A DNA stretch of 64,000 nucleotides from NCBI GenBank assembly GCA_013368445.1, contig JAACJO010000001.1, positions 3,596,001-3,660,000 of the forward strand, written 5' to 3'. This document shows, one piece after another, positions 11,375 through 23,487 of the stretch (its first letter is position 1; the number at the start of each line of letters is the position of its first letter). A model generated the notes under the pieces. That model saw nothing but the letters and a program-made list of their open reading frames with translations, did no database searches and was not told where the DNA came from. Source of the stretch: Leucocoprinus leucothites (Eukaryota > Basidiomycota > Agaricomycetes > Agaricales > Agaricaceae). A program made the translations under genes and the position numbers.

Positions 11375-13563
11375 ATGGAGTATGCTGCATGCGACGCCGA
11401 GGATAACGCTGCAAGAGCCTCTGTAGACTCTATACAATCTGTTGAAGCCAGTCGCCATCTGCTCGTTAGGTCGATAAAAGATCCCATCCATGACTATAGT
11501 ATGTTCCTTTCATACCGATGACTCTGATAACAGTGACACGTGGGCTTTAGTTCCAGTACACGCCCTCCTCAGCAAGTTTATCGACACGTACGAACTTGTT
11601 GGCTTTTATTCGCTTCTTGAAGCTGATATATGCGTATTAGACGTCATTTTCAGCGGCTTCGGGAGGTTAAACAGCTCGGTACATCTTCTTTCGTATGGCC
11701 GGGCGCTACCCACAGTCGCTTCGAGCATTCTTTAGGTTTGGTGATAATTCCGGTGCATATATGCGCATATACTCAGTTCTGTGGTTTACCAGGTGTTGCA
11801 TATCTATCCCGATTACTCGCCTCTCGTTTGCAGAGCAATCAACCAGAGCTTAATATCACGGACCGCGACATAGATTGTGTAGAGATTGCAGGTCTATGTC
11901 ACGATCTCGGACACGGCCCTTGGTCTCACGTCTGGGACAGCATGTTTATACCGAGAGTGCTGTGAGTCCATCTTCTCTTTCGTTAACGTTGCCCATAATT
12001 CTCCTCTCTTCAGGCCTGGAAGAAGGTGGTGGCACGAGCTGGGCTCGGAAATGATGTTGGACCATATGATCGCTGAATATGGGATACCTATTACTGCGAA
12101 GGACCAACGATTCGTCAAAGCTCTCATTGCTGGTGATCCTTCGAAGTGCAGGTCAGTGATGCCTCCCCCTCGAATAACGTCCCTTCGACTAAAGACATTC
12201 TCTAGCCCGGATGAGAAGAGGTTCTTGTTTGATATTGTTGCAAACAAACGCAACGGCTTAGACGTCGACAAGTGAAAATTTTATTACCTCCTTTATCCCC
12301 ATTAGCTTACGTCGTTCATCCCAGGTTTGACTATATCCAGAGAGATTCACAACTCATTGGCGAGCCAATCCGAATTGACTCCAATCGGTAATGGTTATTG
12401 ATTATATCTGCTGAAACGTGCTTATTTAATTTGACGTCGGCAGCATCGTCAACTCTGCTCGGGTCATCGAAGAACAAATTTGCTACGACATCAAAGATGC
12501 CAACCAGCTCTACGAGATTTGCGCTACTCGATTCAAATTGCATAAAATGATCTATAACCACAAAGCTGGTACGTGTCCACCATTGCCCAAGTTGTCTAAA
12601 CTGACCCCAAAAATTTCGCAGCAAAAGCGATCGAATACATGATAATTGACGCTCTTTTGGCGGCCGAGCCCCATCTCCGAATCGCGGAGCGTGTCTTCGA
12701 CCCAGAAAAGTTCATATTTCTCAATGATAGCATCCTGAATCAAATCGAGTCCTCAACCGTACCTGTGAGTTCGGGTACTCCTGTCCCTGACGCCTTCTTG
12801 ATCCGTTGAACGAGCAGGAACTGGCAAAATCCCGTGCTATAGTCCGCCGCATTCGAGATCGCGACCTCTACAAGATGGTTGACTACAAGGTCGTTGAGTG
12901 GCCGTTTCGAACCCTGTTCCGTGACAAGGTTACAAGTAAGAAGATTGTCGATGAAGTGAAGCGACGGGCCTCTTCCGACCCGTTGCCAGATGATTTTCCT
13001 GAACTTGAGGAGGAGGATGTGATTGTTGACCTGTGCACAATGCACTACGGGATGAAAGAGGAAAATCCTCTTAAATTCGTTAAGTTTTACTCCAAGCGCA
13101 ACCCATCAAGTATGTCTCAGCAATCTTTGTTCTGCAGCAAGTTTACTCATTAGTCTCAGGCTGCCGAAACGCAGAGAAGGGCGATTACTCTACTCTCCAA
13201 CCTGAGCGTTTTGCAGAAGTCCTCCTTCGGATATATACCAAGAAACCAGAATACTGGGGACGGGTTCAAGCTGGCTATCGACAAATTTTGGACTCCATAT
13301 CTATTGAAGAAACAAATACCGTTGACTCAATCACCCCGCCCGCAACTGAGCCACCCTCAACCCCTCCAGCCCAAGTCTCAAGCTTTACTCTTGATGCCGG
13401 GACCTCAGTTGGTACCAAGTCAGCTCGACGGTTCTCAAACAATAGCTTCACCACAGTTTCCCCAACATTCAGTATGCCAAAGAGCCCAACACGAGGCGGC
13501 GGAAGAAAGCGGTCGAGAGATAGCAGGAGTAAGAGCCCTACACGGAAACGGAACAAGTCTTAA
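11375..13563 (+). CDS. SAMHD1-like HD-domain dNTP triphosphohydrolase
   Basis: Eleven exons with clean junctions: 11375-11498, 11551-11587, 11641-11735, 11793-11961, 12014-12151, 12206-12271, 12325-12387, 12444-12568, 12622-12764, 12818-13109 and 13160-13563. The HD metal site is visible: His in [12 protein letters not shown], the His-Asp pair in [15 protein letters not shown], and the distal Asp in [29 protein letters not shown] and [11 protein letters not shown] match the SAMHD1 fold. The enzyme would hydrolyse dNTPs to nucleosides and triphosphate, controlling nucleotide pools. There is no SAM domain. The last 60 or so residues are a Ser/Arg/Pro-rich tail ([19 protein letters not shown]) that looks like a nuclear or phospho-regulated extension. 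Confidence 0.88.
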
Positions 13564-14614
13564 GACCTTCGGACACTGGAATTTGCCTCATCGCACTACT
13601 TGCATTATAGCCATCTGGACCAATTACTTCCTTTTTTTCAATAGTATTCATACTCGTAGCGTCTAATTACCGTTTGAATTGCAAAATACTCACAACGGAG
13701 TGCCAGCATGACGGGAGTCCATCGATATCATCACCAAGGATTATCTCTATACCTTGTTACCTGTTTAGCCGATTTCAAGCATGTCAATATACTTATATCA
13801 AATTGACGACTGATAAAGGGGCGCCATCAGAGGAGACGGACTGCTGGACCCATCAAATTTTCCTCTGCAAATGCCCTCAGAGGGGCGGCTCCCTTATTTT
13901 ATTCTGGTGAGCGTATTGGAGCGAGTGTCGCATGGTGTATAAGTCCAGTACAAATTATACTCAACCCAGAAGCGGCTGCGGACCGTATAGAGGCCCATTT
14001 CGTATATTATATTCTGCTGACAACAATGCCTTCTATTGACAAACGCAGCAGTACGGTGGGTAACTTTGCTACGGTTTGCCTCAAATTCCACGGCTATCAG
14101 AGAAAGGCTTGATGTTTATCAACGCTACTCGTAGGAGCACGCTTTTCATTCAGTAAGCGCAGCACATTGGGCTGCGCAATTCAGGCACTTAGGAAAGTCG
14201 GATATTCCAGCCACCTTTGTGAGGCTGTGCATAATTGATGAGAATCTATGTTCGGACACGCGAATTTAAAAATAACTCGGGGTACTGGAAATAGTTGCCG
14301 ATAGTTGCCGATCTAACATTCACCCCTGAGCGTCGAGCCAATGACCATCGCCACTGTCGTCCAAACTCAGTGCACAGCAAGCCGGCACTCACGGCAGGTG
14401 CTGTTGATTTTACAGCCAGCTTCCACCCATGCTGTCAAAGCTCATCGTCCGGCCCTTTTTCGGACGGTCGATCCTCCCACTATAAAAGTCGCCCCATGCA
14501 TTTCTGCGTTGTATAATACTCTCGTTCCCGGTCGACTCATCGGTCTCCTTTAACTCTCAACTCCTTTTTAGGGCCTTTCCCTTCGCACTCCTCCAAGAAA
14601 ATATCTATTCGTTG
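13564..14614. other. intergenic region with DUF7702 gene promoter
   Basis: No coding signal is seen. A direct repeat of GATAGTTGCC lies near 14290-14310. The downstream 130 bp form a promoter with a TATA box. Confidence 0.4.
14481..14487 (+). promoter_or_regulatory. TATA box
   Basis: TATAAAA in the context CCCACTATAAAAGTCGCC lies about 130 bp upstream of the ATG at 14615, followed by a pyrimidine-rich leader (CTCCTTTAACTCTCAACTCC). This is a plausible core promoter for the membrane-protein gene. Confidence 0.5.
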
Positions 14615-15660
14615 ATGTCGAGCAACGCGTCATTTGACTATGCAGCGCTCTTCGGAATTCACTCAGTTGCAGCAGCAGTCGTCTTCACCGTCATCTATGT
14701 GCCTCTCGCTTTCTATTTTGTCTGGCGTGCTGTAACGCGTTTCAACTATGTTTTCGTCTTCTTGACCATCTTTTGTATAAGTGCGTTTTGTGGCTCGTCT
14801 GGCAATAATGTGAATGCTAACCTTCTCGTCGCGTTTACGTTTATGTTTTGTTACAGTTCGAGTTGTGGGGTTTGCTATTCGTGCCGTATTAGCTGGATCA
14901 GAGTCTGCTGCATCCAACTTGGGCCTGGTCATTGCTGACCAGATCCTCTTTGGAATGGGTTTCTCTGGTCTCTTGTTTTCAACATTCAGTCTTCAGAGCG
15001 ATCGGTACGTCCTGCTCTGATAGGTCGTATGGCTTAATCGGGTTTGCTTACAAGTTTTTACAGTGAACGGATAGCCGGACTCCGTTACAAGCATCCTCTT
15101 ATCCTCGTGCTCACCCACAGAAGATTCTACCATGTTATTATCGTCGCTGCCGTTGTGCTTATCATTGTTGGAACGAATATGCTTACGAGTGATAACCCTG
15201 ACGGGCGAGACCTTGGGAACACGCTGAGGACTGCTGGGACATGGATCCTATTCGGCATGACAGTGTTACAGGGCCTTAGGTCTGGAGCCTTCGTCTACCA
15301 CGAGTCTGCAAGTACGTGTGATCCTCATGGTTGCGAGGATGTTTTGCTAACTAAGACTTCTGTGCTTCAGAATACCCCAAAGTTGAGGCTAAAACGCGAT
15401 CGTTTGGTGACAAATACGCAGCGTGGCTTCTGGCTCTGATTTCGGGGCTCTTGTTGTGGAGGATGATTTACTCTGTGATCACGATCAGGCAATCTCAGCA
15501 TGAGAGCACATATTATCCCCTCAATGCTCTTCCCGAGTTCTTGTGCGTTTGCGTCTATGGAGTCTCAGGCCTAGTGTTGTCAAGGGCTGAGATCAAAGAG
15601 AAGGATATGGAGTTGGAGGGATATAGGAATAGGCCTGTCTCTGGCCCTACTGTTGCATGA
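14615..15660 (+). CDS. multi-pass membrane protein, DUF7702-like
   Basis: Four exons: 14615-14780, 14857-15004, 15064-15311 and 15371-15660, joined in frame, giving about 283 residues. Around seven hydrophobic segments are visible, including AALFGIHSVAAAVVFTVIYV, FNYVFVFLTIFCI, QILFGMGFSGLLFSTFSL, VIIVAAVVLIIVGTNML and WLLALISGLLLWRMIYSV. The layout, with RVVGFAIRAVLAG after TM2 and a short charged C-terminus (SRAEIKEKDMELEGYR), resembles the fungal DUF7702/RTA1-like membrane proteins. No enzymatic motif is visible; the role is unknown. It is the last ordinary gene before the accessory region. Confidence 0.7.
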
Positions 15661-15776
15661 TGATCATATACCCTTCCCTTTTCCACTTTTCAGCACTTAT
15701 TTCAACCGCGTATCGTATATATAGCTTACATGCCGAGTAGTACAAACTTCCTGGCTGTGTTAACATTGACTGCATC

Positions 15777-15865
15777 AAGCCGGATTAATCCGCCAATGAG
15801 AAGAGTCTTCCCGGTGGATTGTCTAAAATCTAGATTTCATCCGGATCACATCTGGATGAGAAGTG
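15777..15865 (+). repeat. terminal inverted repeat, left copy
   Basis: The 89 bp beginning AAGCCGGATTAATCCGCC recur in reverse complement at 43084-43172, with one mismatch found by eye (AATGAGAAG versus AATGGGAAG). The outer end contains the palindrome CGGATTAATCCG. The AAGCC end faces outward in both copies. Similarity continues more loosely to about 15990, including GAGCTCGTTG and a CTCGACAGAAATATGATTTA block. The flanks (ACTGCATC left, GCTGAAGT right) show no target-site duplication. Confidence 0.85.
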
Positions 15866-16339
15866 GGAAACGGCGTGCACTGAGCTCGTTGGCACACAAA
15901 ATCTAGATAAAATGTAGTCTAGACGGCAGGAAAATCTAGCTGCTCGATAATGTGTTCCTCGACAGAAATATGATTTATTAGTAAACAAAGGAAAGAACAG
16001 GTGAACGGCCAAGAGGAGCAGATATAAGAAAAGCATTCATTTCTGCCCATCAACGGATCTACAATAGACATGCTGTGACGACGAATAGTATTCAGGTACA
16101 TGTAAGTCTGCGCTACTACACTATGACCCTCAGCGTCGGGATCTGGATGGCCCGTGTGGACGCTCCGTGTTACCTATGGTGAGCGCGAGAACGTTCAGTA
16201 CGCATCAATTTTTCGTTGTCCTTCGTTTGTTCACTGCTTGGGAGATCCCGCGCTGGTCAACAAATAAACTCGCCATCGCTTCTCTCCCGACCACAACAGT
16301 CTCTTCAGTACCATCCACCCTCTCAATCTCCAAACCACG

Positions 16340-16742
16340 ATGCCCGGATTATTCAAGGCCCTCAAGAAGTTCATAAGGTGCATCCGGTGGGTGGTAAAGG
16401 TTCAACAAACAAAATGAAAGACACTAACCTGGTAATGTGTCTTGGTAGTGGTATGCGATCAGCGAATGGCGCGCAGCGAGAACGGTCGACGCGAAAATCG
16501 CGAGCTGTTACAAGGATAGCGACTTGGGCCAGGGAACTAAGAGGAGATGACGAGGAATTGCAGCAAGGAGGAGGTGAGGGACCACAGAGAGGAGGCAACG
16601 AGGGGCCTAGGTCGATGCCGACAGTCGAATTCGAGGGCAGCATTAACACGATCATATCCAGGTAAGTCGTCTTCTTCCTCTCATATGTCAATCTCTGCGT
16701 TTAACTTGCATCGTCAGCGCGCTTGTTTCCCTCGAAAACTAA
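16340..16742 (+). CDS. small orphan protein (about 106 aa), tentative
   Basis: A three-exon chain can be drawn: 16340-16386, 16449-16661 and 16718-16742. Donors are GTGGGT and GTAAGT, acceptors GGTAG and GTCAG, and the introns are 62 and 56 bp. The product starts with a basic amphipathic helix (MPGLFKALKKFIRCIR), continues through RERSTRKSRAVTRIATWARE, a Gly/Glu-rich linker (QQGGGEGPQRGGNEGPR) and ends SALVSLEN. I recognise no family. It lies inside the left terminal repeat and is transcribed toward the KDZ gene's 3' end. Confidence 0.35.
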
Positions 16743-17325
16743 CCTCGCCCGTCGCTCACCGTTGACGACTCGATCGCGAAGACGTCATTCATGAACGCCA
16801 ATTCCGTCCACCGGTTCTATATCTTGATGTAGCTTTACAACCGCGATAGCAAAGGTCAATAAATCCGATTTCTGTCAGATTCTTTGGAGCCCCGCGTTAT
16901 TGTCACCAACGTCTATGATCAACGATCTCCACAATCCCATGATAATTTTGATGAGTAGAGTTATTGACCAGCGGAACCATACCCTGTCAAGCGCTATAGT
17001 TGTGCTATAATTAGTTTCTGTAAATAGGATGAACGGTTATTTTCGTCATTGTTCGTGGAACTTTGCACTCCGAAGCAGCGTCGGGCTGAGGTCTTGAAGA
17101 CTTCCAGGGTCCTAGAGAACCTTATGGCCAAATCGTCCGAATATCCGCATACGGAGCTTGCCCATCGATTAACGGAATGGACAAGCATATAATGCCAGTG
17201 AGGAACGCAACCAGCGATGCACACCATACGGTAATACACTGTATGTATCATAGAACCGTACCATATCTCAAAATTCACTGTAACCATCGAATAAATATTC
17301 CGTGTCTGAACAATAATCCCTTGAC
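16743..17325. other. intergenic, no feature seen
   Basis: This AT-rich stretch between the small orphan gene and the 3' end of the KDZ gene contains only short frames without motifs. Confidence 0.4.
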
Positions 17326-20300
17326 TCACCACCTGTCCTTCTCTTTACCTTTGGAAGGTAGCCACTGTGAAGCAGCCTGCCACTCTGAGTCTACTTCAGC
17401 CGCCATATTGCTATACATCTCTGCATGACGATGAGCGTATGCCATAAATCCTTGCTTGTCTTCCGCCATTTTGGCCATTTGCTCCCAAGTGAGCTGCATC
17501 TTAATGAACGACTTCTTGGAACGGCGAAACTCTTCGTTCAAGATTTCAAGTTCTTCGCGAAGACGATCAAGGAGAGCTCGTTCACGAAACCAACGGGCAC
17601 GTTCAACTGCAACAGTACAAATTGAGACAGAAACAACCAATATAAAACAGACTCACCTTCAATCATCCAGCGATCAGGGGGGGTCGATTGAGGCTTTCCG
17701 ATGGACCAATACCAGGGATTCTGAACCGACGAATCACCAGACCGATGAGTTTCAAACGGGCTCTTCACCCAAAGATCGTCTTCGGTCAGAGGCGCCAAGT
17801 CGTCTGTTGCATCCAGGTTTTCAAGAACTTTATAGACATCTTGATAATGCGTGACTAAGTATGACAGTTGCTCTTGAACCTCGGATTTGGCTACGCGAAC
17901 GGTCTTCTTATCATGTCCCAAGCCCCCAACCTTTCCCAAAATATTTAGGTGATCCCTACGATGAATCCAGTCACGTATTGCACGAAGCACATCAAAGATG
18001 TGACCTCTTCGAAGAAGAATCTCGGCTTGAGCAGCTTCTCCGAGACCAAGTTCACTGCGCTGAGACGTTGAAAAAGTAGAAGGCAAGAAGAGCTTGGTCT
18101 CCTGTAAGCGATCTTCATCTATGGGCAAGAGGAAACGCTGAAGCTGGGGGAATAGCTCAAGCTGTTGCTCCCGCCAATGGTGCAGCCTATCAACCAAGGG
18201 CGTCTCCTCCACGTCTTCATCATCCTCATCGAGCATAAGGCTTTTATGAGCTGGATTCGAGCTAAAATTATACTTTATGTGAGTGTGAGCCCAGCCTAGA
18301 GGCATTATCGATAACGAACAGTATATCTTCAAGCTCTAACCCTCGTAGGACTAGGTTGGTAATACCAAAATTTTGATATAATTCCGCTTCAACAAGTTCG
18401 GTGTGTACCTTGACTCGTGAGGGTGCTAATGATGTATTAGATCGAGTGACCACACCAAAATAAAAAACAAACCTTGGTCGTCGACTTCAAACACCAAAGG
18501 ATTGGATTTTACTGCATCGATGTGGGACTGCCACTCATCAATGATATGTTTTGGCATGGCCTGTGAGAAGCCGTCAAACGCTTTTTGTTGCTTTTGAAGC
18601 TCTTCATACCATCGCTTAGCCTGCCGACCCAGGGAGCGACCTGATGATAATCAGTAATCCATACACGTATCAAGTGATAGTATACCAATCTGGATTATTT
18701 TACGCCAGTTCCAATATCCATTAAAGTCATCTAATGTATCGTGGCGATGACCCTCGTTGAGTTCTTTTGTTGAATCTGCTGCATGATTTTGCTCGGACCA
18801 TGTGCTTTCGATCCCTTCACCGCATGACATGCCCGTGTATGGTTTGTAATAGAAGGAGTGATGGATTTGACATTTTATGTTGTGGCCACGGACGTGCATC
18901 TTGGGGATTGCACCTTTCATCTCCTTGATCTTGTCTACAAGCGGCTCAAAATGCTTGCGGAAGCGCGTCTCGATATTGATGCTATACTGACACCAGACGT
19001 CATAGCTCAGCAGGATCCAGGGATACTTCAGGGCTTCCATCCCAAGAGCATGCGCAAGCGCATAGTCTGTCCTAGCAAACCTACAATGAATCAGTCACAT
19101 ATCGGAGGAGGAACTACATAAACTCACGCTTCTCCTTTAACAAGGTCAACCATCCCTTGGGCTAGCCATGTCTGGTGCCGGAGGCACTGAATGCCTACAA
19201 CTCCTGAAACAGCCGCATCCTTGAATTTGGCGCGATCTTGCTGACGAACTACCTTCAATTTCGCGCAAGTAGTTTTCTGAACTTAGTTGAATACGTGTGA
19301 CTCATACAATGTAAGGTGAAATACAAACGTCGCTTGACTTCTCAACGTTTTTCAAATGTGTCTTGTAAGCGGTGTTCTCGACAAAGTATGCATTTCCTGC
19401 GTTCAGGGCAGTGTCATTAGGGTCGTTATTCTTCCGCTTGCGCTGGAGCTTGAAGTTCCCGTCTGCTGAAATGAAAAGAGTATAGATATGGCTATAAGAA
19501 ATCAGACCAGGAACTTCGAGCAAGAGAGCATCACTTACGTTTCGCTCTCGGAAGCAAACTTCATCTCGTCGTCCTCGACATTGAACCCAATCTCGGGACA
19601 TGCTGGACAACGAACTGTAAGGGAGTTCGGACGTCGATGGGTTAAAAGTGAGTCAATTCCATGTTCCTGGCCTGCCCATCGACGGAGCGACAAGTAACGC
19701 CAGAACCGCATAACAAGCAACATTGAAGGATAGCGATCCTGTTGCATAAGTGAGATCAGGCAAAGATCTCCGATTGAAGAGCGACGTACTTTGACATGAT
19801 GTGGGAAGGTGGCATCGGTGCGCATCTTCAAAGCATCGTAGTAGTCATATGCTGAGCTTTTTGCACTCAGGGAATGACGATGGAAGTCTTCGAGAACCTC
19901 GAAGGTAAACACTGTTTGAGGGTTCTTTGCTGTTGAGGGAAATAGTTGATGACGAATCAATTGAGCTATTCGATCGTAAGAGTGGTCTGGCGGCGAGCAG
20001 ATGCAAAAGCCGATCCGGCAATTGTGGATCCCGTTGATATGCACAACAGTGAAGTCGACGGTAGAACCCGCGTTTAGGGGGCAGGCACTACCGTTGTGAC
20101 CCAAATAGATGGCAAAGCTGAGATCATGAAGCGACGCTTTCTTGAAGTATAACCCCGTCCACTCCTGGATGCGATGGAATGGATGGTTGGTGTGCTGGTC
20201 AATAATACATGAAGAGCAGACAGGTCTAGAGTAAAAGCATTCCAGGCAGCGATAATGAGCAGGATGTCGGATACGGTGATCTTGATTTCTTGCCGCATCT

Positions 20301-20713
20301 ACCCCGAATTTGGTATCGCAGGCAGTGCATGTGAGATTGACATGCTCGTCGTACCCCTGAGCAAGTATCTCGGCTTGAATTATCCCCAAAATATCTGGAG
20401 AGAACGTTTCCATCCTGGCAGACATAGTCTGTTTAAGAGAATTAGATGGAGATATACAAGCAGACAGGAAGTACATTACCTGTTGTCGTGTGGACGACTG
20501 GTTTGCATGGTTGCGCTCTGGGTCCTCTGCCTTAAACCCTTCGGCCTCTTGCTCCACCTCTTCTATCCTGGCTGCTTTCGGCGGCTCAGCCATCATTTTT
20601 AGGTGAGGAACGCTGGTACCGGCCATGACTTGAACATCTTGCCTAGACCGTTTGCTAGGTCGTCTTTTTTCAACGTCAATGAGCCCTTTTGGAAGTCCCT
20701 TTGACTTGGGCAT
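17326..20713 (-). CDS. KDZ-family transposase with CxC2 cysteine cluster
   Basis: The ATG lies at 20711-20713 (MPKSKGLPKG). The long first exons carry a CxC2-type cluster: LTCTACDTKFG, HYRCLECFYSRPVCSSCIID, then HPFHRIQEWTGLYFKKASL. Further on is the RNase H-like core of Kyakuja-Dileera-Zisupton transposases: catalytic Asp in SYDVWCQYSINIE, AIPKMHVRGHNIKC, and Glu in MSCGEGIESTWSEQNHAA followed by RHDTLDDFNGYWNWRK. The C-terminal third is helical and Glu/Arg-rich, with a coiled coil near RERALLDRLREELEILNEEF. The mapped intron near 17640 joins IEG to VERARWF in frame. I saw no frameshift or internal stop, so it may be intact. It would catalyse DNA transposition in the nucleus. Confidence 0.82.
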
Positions 20714-20963
20714 GGAGAAAACTCTGGTCAAGGCAAGGTGAGCGGTGAGACAATAGACGCATAACCTCCGTCAATTTTTTTGTTTATTACACCGTCGCGA
20801 TTGACGTGTCAGTCCTCGGGTATGATGTCATGCTATGGTGTATATAGTTATCAGAATAAGAACCATGTTCTCAAGCACCCGAGATTTCAGTTTAGGGTAA
20901 ATAAATTCCTGATAAATTATCACCTACACGGCCAAGTTGCTACAGGAAATAAAGTTCAATGGT

Positions 20964-23487
20964 CTAACCCGAACAGAGTGCAAGTATACTATTTGGAACA
21001 CGGCGAATGACTTTTCCTTTATAGGGACCTTTGACTGCCGTAATCCCAGACATTTTATCTCCATACTCTAAGATCTGATAGCGCTTCCCCCAGAATTTTC
21101 CCTCCTCCAAGCAGTAAACAAGCTGCCCTTCGTCCGTTGGAGGACATGGTTCAATGTATTTGTAGGGAACAAGAAGAAATTTTGAAGTAGGCGGCGGAAG
21201 GAAAACACGAATTTTATCCTTGTCGAGACTCTTGAAAAAACCAACGTTGTCATCCCAGAGACCCTCTTCATACTCTGAATTACTCCGGATGGTAACCTTG
21301 AGAGAGCCAAATTTCCCGAGCTGGGGAAGTCGGGTGAGCCAAAAGAATGAAGCTTGAGTTCAATGAGTAAGCGTGCGGTCGGGGGCTTTGGGAGAGACTC
21401 ACGAATAGCGGGTCGCTCGACCTCCTGATTGGCAAGAGCTCGGTCACGAGCACAGGGAGCCCAATAAGCATCATCACCGTTAAGAGGCGGAGCGGCCTCC
21501 GGTTCCGGTGTCCTCGGACGATTGCGAGCAGGGAGAAGGGACTTGAAGTTCGGGACAAGGCGGGCCGTATATTCGAGCATATTATCGGCATTGACCTGAT
21601 ACCATTCATTCTCTTCTCTATAGAGGAATAAGAATTAAGGCATACGTCCAAAAAACAATAATTGACGTACAGTTCAAAAGCCATATCTTGAATTCTGATC
21701 TGTTGCAATATACTGGTGTGGACGGAGAGAGCTCGCATCTCAACTTGAGCAATTCCTAATTGAGAAACCGAGATCACGGTGCCGAAGCAACCTTTGAGCG
21801 GGCCTTCAGTGATGACCACCGAGAGCTTCTCTAAGTGATCAAACTTGGGATCTTGCATCTGGGCGATTACGACTCTTGCATTGGGGTCATGTGGAGGTGG
21901 TTTTCCAAACTGATGAATGACAACAGAGAATTGAATGAAAGGGATGGAGACAGTAACTGGCAGTAGCTTTAAATGGTCAGTAAAATGAAACACCTGGCAA
22001 ACGGGGAGCGACTCACTAAACGAAAGGGATCATGAACTGTTGCAGTGAATTCTTCCTCGTTAATAGATGTGACAAACCCAACATAACCTAGATTTGGTCC
22101 AGAGGCAACGCAAACCTGGTCTCCAACTTTAAAATATTTCCGAAGAAGATACAGAGGGAGAAGAACAATTTCAAAAACGTCCAACAAATACACGTGGGCA
22201 TGTGTTGAGGCCAAAGCCTTAACAATACCAGTAGAACCTGTATACGTCGAGCCTACTACCTTCACGTGATCTCCCACCTTGAGCTCCCTAGCGGCTGCCG
22301 CACGAAATAAGTGGAGTTTGGTGGCTGACGGGATCGCTACTGAATCCAAGAACGGGCGCATCTGGTCAACCGAGGGGTAGACAGGGATGTGATGATATTC
22401 GGATGGTGATAGAGTGGTGAGAAGGAAGCCAGAGGAGTCGAAAAAATAATGGGTATGATGGAAGCGTTGGGAAGTATCTCTATATTCCTGGCAATATTTA
22501 AAGTGGATATATCTTGTATGTGAAGTATCGACGGAAAGATTTCCCTTGTTGGAAACCGCGATAGCTCGATTCGGGTCGAACAGAGCTGGGGGCGGCCTCT
22601 TTCTTGAAAGCTTGACTGGCGACGAATTGGAATAGTACTGGATGCGGGGAACTAACACGACATCCAAATTTTGACCGTCAACGCGGCGAATGAAAGCTAG
22701 GTCGTTAACGTATGGTCGCGCTTTGAGGCGAACCCAGTTACCGGCTTGAGGGGTAAATTGAGGCCTTGGGCAGTTCAACAAATTCATTCCCTCCAAAAAA
22801 GTGACTGCTCGTATTTCCCACCACCTTACACCTGGTAGTCTCCTACAGATCGCGATGACATCTGCCCACTCCCAAGCTTCAATATATACACGACCTAAAC
22901 CCCCTTTATGTGCAAAAGCACTCCGGGGTAAGCGGAATTTCGGGGATGCCACGGTGTTATCGCGTAGCCCCTCCGCGCGCTCATAAATTCGTTTCACCGT
23001 CAAATACTCCGAGCCGAGCTGGAAGAAAGGCTTAGGCAACATCGCAGTTCGGATGTGAAGGTACATACCCTGACGGGTACCTCCCAAAGCTCCCAGTCAC
23101 CCTCTGCTGGCGGTATTCCATACTCCATATAATGGTACCCTTCGCTCCTATCACTCGCTGGAAGGGTGCCACGATTGGTCACCCATCTTCTCTCCAGCGC
23201 ATCCACAAATGCATTTTGTTGGTCGTCCTCCAGGTTTCTCCGCGCATACTCACTCACGTCCTCCTCGAGATCTCTATCATTATCAACAAAATCTAAATAC
23301 AACGACAGTTAGTAGGGAAAGGAACTGAAAGAGCCGACTTACCATCATCGTCTTCACCCTTGTCCTCATCGTCCTCATCGTCACCATCAACATCTGCTTC
23401 CAAATCGAGATATTGGTTTCGGGAATGAGAGGCGTTACGAGAGATCTTATGAGAGGTTTTACGAGAGGTCCTTGTTGACTTGGTCAC
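20964..23487 (-). CDS. Spt5-like protein with KOW domains
   Basis: It begins with a basic/acidic stretch (DVDGDDEDDEDKGEDDDG), then EEDVSEYARRNLEDD. A spliced junction (intron 23019-23068) gives WELWEVPVRLGSEYLTVKRI, and the following GLGRVYIEAWEWADVIAICR resembles the Spt5 NGN domain. KOW-type modules follow: LKVGDHVKVVGSTYTGSTGI, FKVGDQVCVASGPNLGYVGF and EKLSVVITEGPLKGCFGTVI, plus a last GITAVKGPYKGKVIRRVP near the stop at 20964. Spt5 is the universal transcription elongation factor; this looks like a diverged, expanded paralogue rather than the essential copy. No ATG is visible in the first placed exon, so upstream exons are likely. It is 250 bp upstream of, and co-oriented with, the KDZ transposase. 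Confidence 0.68.
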
